A stretch of 64,000 nt of DNA from the NCBI GenBank assembly GCA_003049465.1, contig PYSS01000002.1, positions 434,001 to 498,000 on the forward strand, in the 5' to 3' direction. Source of the DNA: Magnaporthiopsis rhizophila. Its lineage: Eukaryota; Ascomycota; Sordariomycetes; Magnaporthales; Magnaporthaceae. The notes beneath the pieces are model-generated. The model made no database searches. It had not been told where the DNA came from and was given only the letters and a program-made list of their open reading frames with translations. Below are positions 56,533 through 64,000 of the stretch, one piece after another. Numbering within the stretch: the stretch's first letter is position 1; each line of letters begins with the position of its first letter. Both the position numbers and the translations under genes were made by a program.

Positions 56533-57138
56533 CTAAGATTCCTGCCCGACGTCACACATGTCCCACACAGAGTCGTAGACCATGCTGGACCCGATCGTGA
56601 GTGACGCTCGCTTTCCCTCCCAGCCGTGGCAAGGCTGGTACTTCGGGTCGTAGTTGAACAAAACAGCGAGCTCTTTGTCCGCATCATCTTTGTAAACCTC
56701 CTCTTCCAGGAAAAGGTGCGACAGTTTCCCGATTCTGGCTTTGATCATCTGCCAGCCTCGATTGGCCGGCTTGCTGTCCGTTGTCGAATCGTGGGTTATC
56801 AGGTGCGCTTTGACTACTGGTGTGCGCCCGTTGGTGGCTGACTCCTGACCGGCGTCGGGAACCCTGATAAAGTCGCTGCCTCCCTGTTCAAGGGGATCGA
56901 GTTGGTTCTTTTCGAAGGTGTCCATATTCCCAAGACTGACTGCTTCCAAACCATACCAGGTCGCGTACCAAACCCCTTCGCCGGTGATGATAAAGGCAAA
57001 AGCGCACTCTTCCGCTTGCCTGACGGCGATCCTGAACGGCTTGTCGTCGAGGAACGGACAAAAGCTGACTTGGCTTCGTCCGTGAGAGCCCGGGGGCGGA
57101 AGCCAAACTTCCTGCCCTTCTTTCCGGCTGGGATCCAT
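56533..57138 (-). CDS. Hypothetical soluble protein next to NLR
   Basis: A 201-codon frame from ATG 57138 to TAG 56533, with no signal peptide or membrane segment. Readable parts are FCPFLDDKPFRIAVRQAEEC, AFAFIITGEGVWYATWYGLE, EAVSLGNMDTFEKNQLDPLE, KARIGKLSHLFLEEEVYKDD and AVLFNYDPKYQPCHGWEGKR. Composition is normal for a protein. The frame stays open for some 25 codons upstream (REVKRYWDTDNDSVLPVQV), so the true start may lie in an earlier exon or the 5' part may be lost. No family recognised. It ends 0.7 kb upstream of the second NLR on the same strand. Confidence 0.5.
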   Translation of the reverse strand: MDPSRKEGQEVWLPPPGSHGRSQVSFCPFLDDKPFRIAVRQAEECAFAFIITGEGVWYATWYGLEAVSLGNMDTFEKNQLDPLEQGGSDFIRVPDAGQESATNGRTPVVKAHLITHDSTTDSKPANRGWQMIKARIGKLSHLFLEEEVYKDDADKELAVLFNYDPKYQPCHGWEGKRASLTIGSSMVYDSVWDMCDVGQES

Positions 57139-57229
57139 GACTTGGACAGGGAGGACCGAGTCGTTATCTGTATCCCAGTACCGCTTGACTTCGCGAGTTT
57201 TTCCGGGGATTTTGTTCCTTGAGCGCCGT

Positions 57230-57700
57230 CACTTCCTGTCTTGTTGGACCCTTGGCTCTTCCATACTAAATGGAACGGTGATAAACCCTATTCCATGAAC
57301 GGCTTGAAAGAATTGAATAGGTTGACATGGCATGGTTGACATGGTTGAGATAGCTGACATGGTCGAGGTGGTTGACATGGATGAGAGGGTTGACAAGGTT
57401 AAGATGGTTGACGTGGTTGACATGGTTGACATGGTATTCTGATGTTCTGGCCAGCTAGCGAGATCGCCCCAAACGTCGTCCTGGCGGCGCGACACGACAC
57501 CGAGGCCGCCCCAAGGAATGCGGTCTCTGCCGGCTCTTGGCGCTGCTCATCGGCGCAAGCAGCCGGTAGAACAAGGCCCAGCAGAGGGCTCGGGAAGCGG
57601 GTGAATAGGCTTTACTCATGGAGGAGTGAGTGTACCTCCGTAGTGACTGCCCAGTATAGGTGAATAAGTGACTGGCTGGAAAGCGGGAAGCCGACGGTGC
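57230..57700 (+). repeat. Dispersed repeat, copy C
   Basis: The head (TAAATGGAACGGTGATAAACC, about 57267) corresponds to the GGAATAAATGGAAT block of copies A and B. The middle is an array of about a dozen imperfect 9-15-base words of the type GTTGACATG (57320-57432). The tail ACATGGTATTCTGATGTTC and CTAGCGAGATCGCCCCAA matches copy B, and CTCTTGGCGCTGCTCATCGG matches copy A. Then GTGAATAAGTGACTGG words run into AT-rich DNA up to 57944. No gene seen. Confidence 0.65.
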
Positions 57701-57944
57701 GGCTCCAAATCGGGTAAATATAGAAACAAAAGAAAAAATAAAATGGAAAATAATAAAAAGAAATATATATTTAGTATTGGAAGCATAATTTTTATCCCAT
57801 TCGTATTTTAACTCTTAGTTATTTCTTATGGCTTATAGAAGTCGAAAGGGGTAAATATATATACATATGTATCCCATCGCATTTATAGCCCATTACATCC
57901 ATCCATTATCTTCCCATGACCCAGCTGATATGAGACAGACAAGC

Positions 57945-60544
57945 CTAGATCAGGATGCTAACCGCGTTCCAGCTCGGGCTGAGAACATCGTACACGATGG
58001 TGTCATGGTCGTCTGTGTCCTCGCCGAACCTCCTAAACTCCTGCTCGCTGTCGGCCAGGGACTTGTAGAACAGCGCGGCGGCGTCGGCGATGGCCTTGTC
58101 CTTGGGGTCCGTCTTGAGCTTGTACACGTGGTACTTTGAGGCGGCGTAGATGATGAGCGACTCCTTGTCGCCCGGCTTGGCCGAGAGCAGGTAGGGGATG
58201 TGGGAGGCCATGAGCCAGTCGTGCGTGTGATTCATGGGCAGCGCGGCCACCAGGTCCTTCTCTCCGTACCGCGCCAGCTCGGCGCGCGACTGGGGAGGCG
58301 CGCGGAACAAGGCCGGGGGCTTGTTGATGACAAAGGCCTGGTAGAAGTTTTGCAGGTAGTTGACCGACGTGTGCTGCGGCGACGCGATGTGGATGCACAT
58401 GGTGACAGCGTCGACGAGCGCGTCAAAGGTTTTGAGCTCGGGGAAGGTGGTGATGCCGGCCCCGGAGCCGTCGGCGGCCGTCTGGGACCGCATCTCGCGC
58501 GACCAGTCCTGCACATGCTGGTCGGCCTGCACCTGGGCATCGCGGTCTGGGCTGCCGGGCTCCTCCGGGTAGGCCAGCTCCAGCATGTTGCCGACGTAGG
58601 CGCGCAGCTTGAACCACATGCTGTGGATGCAGCGGGCCCAGGCGTAGTTGTGGTACTTGTGGCCGTTGAGCCCGTCCGTGTCGGCGGGGAAGCCGCGGGC
58701 GGCGAGGTCGTTGGGCACGTACGAGCCCACAAAGTCGAAGCTCCTGTACTCACTCATGAGGTACTTGTAGATGTTCTTGGCCTCCATGCCCATCAGCGGC
58801 GCGATCACCAGGGGAACCAGCGTCGACCGCGCCGCCGCGTTGAGCGACAGCGTCTTTTGCCAGTGCGGGTACAGCAGCTGGTACACGTCGTGGCTCTGCG
58901 GCAGGGTCCTGTTGGCGGCCACGATCACGCTCTCCTCGATCAGGTGCGTGCGGCAGAGGTGGACCGTGATGTTGTGGCGGATCCAGTCGCTGGCCATGAC
59001 GCAGGTTTTAGCTGTATCGGAAAAAAGAATGATCAGTTCGCGAGCACAAACAGGTCTCGCAAATATCTTCATCTGGGTCTGGTCCACTTACCATAACGCC
59101 AGGGCCAGTCCTCCTTTTGCTGACTGACATCCAGCTCTTTGTTGTAGATGACGACCGAGTCCTTGACGCTTCCGCGCCAGTCGATGATGATGGCAATCGG
59201 CTCCAGCTTGCCATTGTCGGCCAGGTTGAGGAGGCACACCGAGGCGACGCTCCACCTCTTGTCCTGCTTCACGCCGCCCAGCATGGGCTCAGACGACATC
59301 TCGGCCTTCTTGTCGTAGCCGGAGATCCTGCGGATGTAGCTGTAGTCCTGCACGTACAGCGAGTCGGCGCGCGCCTGGATCTTGGCCTTCATGGCCGCCT
59401 CTTTGGGGTCCGTGGCCGCGTCGATGAAGATCTGCACCCACTTGCCGGCCTTTGTGATGGTGGACGGGTCGCCGCCGGTGAAGAACTGCTGGGCGAAGCG
59501 GGCGTCCGAGTACCAGTCGGGTAGGTTGCCGATGTTCTTCAGGTCGAAGATGTCCTTCTGGTACCACCACTTGTTGTGCTCGGCGTTGTTGTAGTTCTCA
59601 ACGTCGGCTATCGTCTCGCCCTTGTCAGGGCGGCCCATGCTGCCAAAGCGCAGGAAGGCCGCGGCGCCCGCGGCACCCTTGACAACGTCCTGTTCCAGGC
59701 CCTCGAGGAAGCTCTTGGGGACGACCGAAGGAAGGAGAGTGCTGAGCTGCGCAAGACGCATCTTGTTGAAGATATCGCCGGTGCCCATGCTCAGCCCGAA
59801 GTTCTGGGCCGCGCCGCCTGGCTGATCCGGAGCCAAGGCCTGCTTGGCGCCGAGGTTGAGATGGGGAGGGTAGTTGTCCCTAGGGGTCGATATAAAACAT
59901 CAGCCTATGTTTCGAGACGAGCCGACTTCTGTGCTCCCATGTGTGTGAAGGAAGGGGGACACCACTTACGCATCGTCGACCGTATGGTTTCCAGTCACGC
60001 TAGGCTGGTCTGCCGGCATAGTGAACTTGAAGAACTGACGCTTCTGTTCCAGGCTCAGCGGGGAGGGCACGGTGGGCTCAAAGTTGGCCGTGTCCATGAA
60101 GGAGGTGTACCTATCACAGAAGAATAGCACTGGTCAGCTCAGCAAGTCACTTTGCGAAACGGATCTGTCAACTCACTTCGTCTCGATGAGGTTGTACGCC
60201 TTGGTCAGCGCCAGCTGGGTGCCACGATACGTGCCGGTCTCGAGCCTCTTGATGGCGTCCTTGTCATGGTGAGCCTTGTCCAGCATCGACTCGGGGTTGC
60301 TTCGACTGGCTGCCTTCTCGTCCTCGGTGAGACCGTTGTGGAACTTCTTGGGCAGCATGTTGTTGTTGATGAGCTCCGTGATGAAGACGCCCGAGTCGAA
60401 GAAGGGGATGGGGACCTTCTCGACGTCAGAGGGCCATTCACCCTCATCGGCCTCGAGCGCCGGATTGGGAACCACGACGGGCGCAAGCTCGGCACCGCCG
60501 ATGGCCATGCCGGGCGTGAGGATCAGAGGCTGAGCAAATGCCAT
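57945..60544 (-). CDS. Lipoxygenase (iron-type ligands)
   Basis: Model: exons 60177-60544, 59970-60110, 59092-59879 and 57945-59011, giving 787 residues. Introns are 66, 90 and 80 bases with GTGAGT, GTAAGT and GTAAGT donors. The C-terminal catalytic domain shows the metal ligands: His450 and His455 in HNITVHLCRTHLIEESVIVA (HX4H spacing), His and Asn in SPQHTSVNYLQNF (about 645-650), and the C-terminal Ile of NAVSILI. The NAAARSTLVPL segment matches the helix near the stereo-determining site. Lipoxygenases oxidise polyunsaturated fatty acids such as linoleate to hydroperoxides. The secreted manganese enzymes of some fungi use HX3H and a terminal Val, so this looks like a non-secreted iron-type enzyme; no signal peptide is present. 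Regiospecificity cannot be read. A strong TATA box lies 160 bases upstream. Confidence 0.95.
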
Positions 60545-60702
60545 CTTGTTCAGCTTTCAGGGGTCAAGAGGGGAAGAAGGGGGATTGGAACTGAAGGAGG
60601 CCTAATCAAAGGCCTTTTGACAGAGGTGGAGGTGGTGGGAGTGTGTGAAGAAGGGGACGGTTTGTTTCTGTGAAAGGATGTAGATGGGGTGCCAGTCTGC
60701 CC

Positions 60703-60710
60703 CTTTTATA
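60703..60710 (-). promoter_or_regulatory. TATA box of the lipoxygenase gene
   Basis: On the minus strand the sequence is GGGTATAAAAGGGGC, a near-ideal TATA box, about 160 bases before the ATG at 60544. Confidence 0.7.
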
Positions 60711-62117
60711 CCCATCTGGACGTGGATGAAGGGAGACATACCCAGGTCAGACGCAGACATGTTCTCCAAATAAAAGCCTATAAACTGCCAGACAGGGTTA
60801 GTCAGAGCGCCCAAGAATGGTTAAAACTGTCATTTTTCCAAGACCCAGGAAACAGGGAAAGATATATTAACAAGTAGGCTGTAAAGGATACAGGGCATAA
60901 GCGAGGAGCCCTACAGGGGCAACTGGGCGTCCAATCAGCGTTGTCAGCGGATAGTGCCGGTGTTCACCTCAGCGCCTCGCCAGACTAACGCAATTAAGCT
61001 GCCCATAGGGCTAGCACAGTCCCCCAAGCTTGCGGCCGCTTGCCGCCATCAGCCCAACTGCTTGCGCATCCCCAATTGCCCTGCTATCTACGCACTAATC
61101 CCCCGCACCCCAACTTCTGTACCACACACCCAACAGCTGCCTCACCACCCACTACACCCACCAACCGCTTATACACTCAATCGCCTACGCATTTAATACT
61201 CTAGATAGGAGGTACACCCACCCGCACCATCCACGAAAAGTCGGCATTTGCAAACCTGGATGCGTCCCATCCCGACCAGCCACCCACCCACCCACCCACC
61301 ATTGCCCGCCACCCAGCCCGCGGGCTGACGGTGGACGAGCCTGGGCTGGCTGAGGTCAAGTCCCTGGCCTGATATTATCAAGCTAGCCCGTCCGGGGCGG
61401 TCCGGCCGACCTATAGGGTTCCATCCATCTGACATGACGGAGCGCCAGGCCCCATCCGGGCGGGCGCCCATCCGGCAGGTTCTGCCGCAGCCTGCATGCA
61501 CGCCGCCCGCATAAATCCAGACCCGGACAGACCCGGACACGCCCCCCCCTGTTCAGAATGCCGACCAAGCCGCACGAGGCTGCCTGTGGCAAGCTGAGGA
61601 TCAGCCTCCGCCCGGATCGGCATACTGCGTTCGGTCTGCCGAGAGGCTACCGGTGTGAGCTGAAAGCTGATGTGAGCTCTCGGCCCCCACTTTGCCCCGG
61701 TTCTAGACTGCCCGCCACTCCGAAAATGCCTCCTATCACGAACAGCCGATAAAGCAGCTATCCTTACCGCCATTTCATTCAGAAAGAAGCACAAGTGATC
61801 TTGAAATGTGTGGTAGATGGAGGTAGTTCCACCGCTGGCACAGCCATCCGCCAATCGTCGTGTGCGGCGGGGACAGACAGTGCTTGGCCGAGCCTCGACC
61901 ACTTACAGTCAAGAGCCTCCCTATCTTCAGGCAGCCGCTATCCGGATCAGGTCATTCTGCTGTCCTCGGGCAAACGTGCGCATCTCCCTCCGGTCTGATT
62001 CTGTTTTTTTTATCCCGCAGCAACAGGGCGACGTGGCGAAGATTGGAAAAGAAGCAAGTACGGCCGCTGTTCTCGACCTCTCGCCAGGTCCGGCTCTAGC
62101 GGGCTTCTTCCGCCGTG

Positions 62118-62165
<48 letters not shown>

Positions 62166-63374
62166 NAAAAAAAAAAAAAAAAAAGAAATATTAAAGTCTC
62201 GGCATTGCCCAAGAGGGATGGACATGGCCCAGAAATGGGAAGCCGCATACACCGGCATCGACACCCATCCAACCGGGCAACACGGCCCTCATCCCGCTCT
62301 CCGCTTCTTTTTTTTCCCACAGGTCAGGCAAGTCTTGCCGGCGGACGGGCGGACCGGCAGAGCTGAGTCGACTTCCGTGATGTGACGTGATGTGATGTGA
62401 TGTGATACTGTACTTACACCGGGGAAGCCCAGTGTCCGGCCCCGGGTTGAGGGAGGGAAGCGCCTTCCATGTTCCGCGGCGAGGGTTTGTGCGGATCGCT
62501 GGGGACGTACACACATTCAGCCCAACCAACCAGCCCCCGGCTGAGCGGGAGATTTACTGAACACGGCAGAGCAACTGCTTGGGGAACACGAGCCATCTCC
62601 TTCCAAAAGATGACTGGGGATCGACGAGGCAGAACCGGTGTTGTGTGACACGGTATAGCGTCTTGCGTACGCCAGCTATCAATGTCTCTTGAAAGTTGCA
62701 CCAAGTAGGTAGAGACACATCGGTTAATATACCCACATAGGTACCCAGTGGCCTATGTGGAAAATCTGCACATCGAGATGTCTTGTCCTCCCAAGACGCA
62801 CGTGCCAGCTACGGGTACCCACCGTGAACCGCAAGAGTATCCAGATCTAGCCAGAAAAGCTGATGAAGCACCTACTGGGTTCACCATCCATCCCTACGAT
62901 GCCCTCAGACTCCAATCGGGCTGACTGGAAGCAAAAGCACGCCCCGCCCCAATAAAAAAAAACGTAGCTGCTTCCCCGAGACCCGTCACATTCTCGATGT
63001 CCCCAGAGCCAGTAAGGCAACATGGGGACGGAGACATATAAAGTCGACCTATCGAAAAAAAAAAAAAGAAAAAGGGACAAAAAAGAAAACAGTCCTTTCC
63101 TGTCCTGTCCTGGCATCCATATTGGAAATTGGTATCAAAGAAACCCACAAGCCGAGACATGGAAGTTGTAAAGAAAAGGAGGGAAATGTCCCGAGCCCCA
63201 AATGAAAAGAAAAAGGCTATGGAGTGAGAGAAGGGACAATAATGCGTGAATGACGAGGCTAGTTCTAAGTCCGACGAAACATGCGAATTAAAGGCAAAGG
63301 CAGAGAAAAAAAAAGTGGAGCAAGATATAAGGCTCCCTCCTGTATAATCCTCCTCCCATCCGCACCCTTTCACC
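60711..63374. other. Spacer upstream of the lipoxygenase, no gene seen
   Basis: Contains a C-rich CCCACC array at about 61275-61305. A poly-A tract at about 62118-62184 holds a single N at 62166. A GTGAT/GTGATGTGAT array lies at about 62376-62405. No supported coding frame. The right end should be the 3' UTR of the dynamin gene. Confidence 0.5.
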
Positions 63375-64000
63375 TTACTGCACCTGAGCAACAATCTCCT
63401 GCGCCCGCGAGAGCGACTCAACCATCTGTTGACATTCTTTCCTCCTGCGGATCGTGTAGTCGCTCTCCTTAAGAAGGTCGTCCGCCTGGTCGTTCTTGTA
63501 CATGTTGGAAAGCAGCTCTCCGTGCATCTGGTCACGCGTAAACCTGTAGGGGATGAAAATTAACAAACGTCCCAGGGAGGTGCGCTTTAATGGGCCAGAG
63601 GAAGGGACATGACATACTGGACAAGGTTAAGCATGATGGCCTTGGGAACCATGTCAATCATGGTCCGCTTCACAATGTTGAAATAAGACGAAATAAGGAG
63701 CTCTGTTTGGCAGTGTGGCGCGAAGGCAGTTAGACAAGCAAGACTTTATACGGAACAGAGCCAAGGGCTCACGGGACATGGACTTACTGATAACTTCAAC
63801 CTCCATAACCTCGCGATCCGACAGCGTCCCCGATGCCTTGAGCGACGGCGGCGGCGGCTCCATGGCTGCCGCCTTCTTCTTGTTCTTGGCGGCAAAGAAG
63901 CTGCCAAAGAAGCCGCTGTTGCCCTCCAGGTTGGTGTCGGGAACACCCGGGCTGGCCGCCCGCGCGGGCGTCGTGGCGATCGGCTTGCCCGTCTTGGGGT
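63375..64000 (-). CDS. DNM1: Mitochondrial fission dynamin, 3' end
   Basis: Exons within the window: 63788 to the edge, 63618-63702 and 63375-63543, joined over introns of 85 and 74 bases (GTAAGT and GTATGT donors). The edge exon gives an insert-like GNSGFFGSFFAAKNKKKAAA followed by EPPPPSLKASGTLSDREVME. Then comes the GTPase effector domain: KLLISSYFNIVKRTMIDMVP, KAIMLNLVQ, and FTRDQMHGELLSNMYKNDQA to DDLLKESDYTIRRRKECQQM and the terminal AQEIVAQVQ. This is the C-terminus of Dnm1/Drp1-type dynamins, which assemble on mitochondria and peroxisomes to divide them. The GTPase domain lies outside the window. Confidence 0.93.

Overview
The window is nuclear DNA of a filamentous ascomycete, most likely a Sordariomycete. 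The genes carry short introns of 66-168 bases with GTAAGT-like donors and CTAAC-type branch sites. The conserved genes are fungal housekeeping genes: AP-3 delta, EMC2, a dynamin-related GTPase, a Na+/H+ antiporter and a fungal ubiquitin-like-domain protein. Two NACHT-ankyrin NLR genes and several decayed repeats whose stop codons look RIP-derived are also present. A relative of Magnaporthales would fit, but the species cannot be read from the sequence. The assembly has two N runs (4288-4420 and 28351-28389) and three single Ns, all beside long homopolymers.

Layout. 1-892 is the 5' part of a drug transporter gene (minus strand). 893-4974 is repeat-rich spacer with an uninterrupted (GA)n tract of about 504 bases. 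4975-16892 is a conserved block: the ubiquitin-like/coiled-coil gene (minus), a 4-kb spacer, EMC2 (minus) and AP-3 delta (plus), the last two divergent. 18045-20168 is a large fungal gene of unknown function with a HicA-like C-terminus. 20320-21900 is a repeat nest: a hAT-like element split by a solo LTR, a second hAT-like end and a minisatellite. 24494-27663 holds a Na+/H+ antiporter (plus) converging on a small secreted protein (minus). 27664-35667 is gene-poor, with open frames broken by TAG codons and Pro/Gln-rich ORFs.

35668-56532 is an NLR-rich accessory island. It holds an NLR with seven near-identical ankyrin repeats, LINE and gag-like relics, an intact DUF2235 hydrolase, and broken copies of a PNP_UDP-type domain and an M1 aminopeptidase. 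It also holds a broken LysM-chitinase fused to a broken STAND N-terminal domain, and a second intact NLR with a C-terminal membrane helix. 57945-60544 is an intact lipoxygenase of the HX4H type. 63375-64000 is the 3' end of a mitochondrial fission dynamin (DNM1 type).

Splice models for seven genes were worked out by hand. Each complete coding length is divisible by three, which supports the models: 767, 333, 1048, 594, 179, 1308 and 787 residues. The housekeeping genes do not form an operon-like unit. The island genes share an allorecognition/NLR theme, but any functional link between them is inference.
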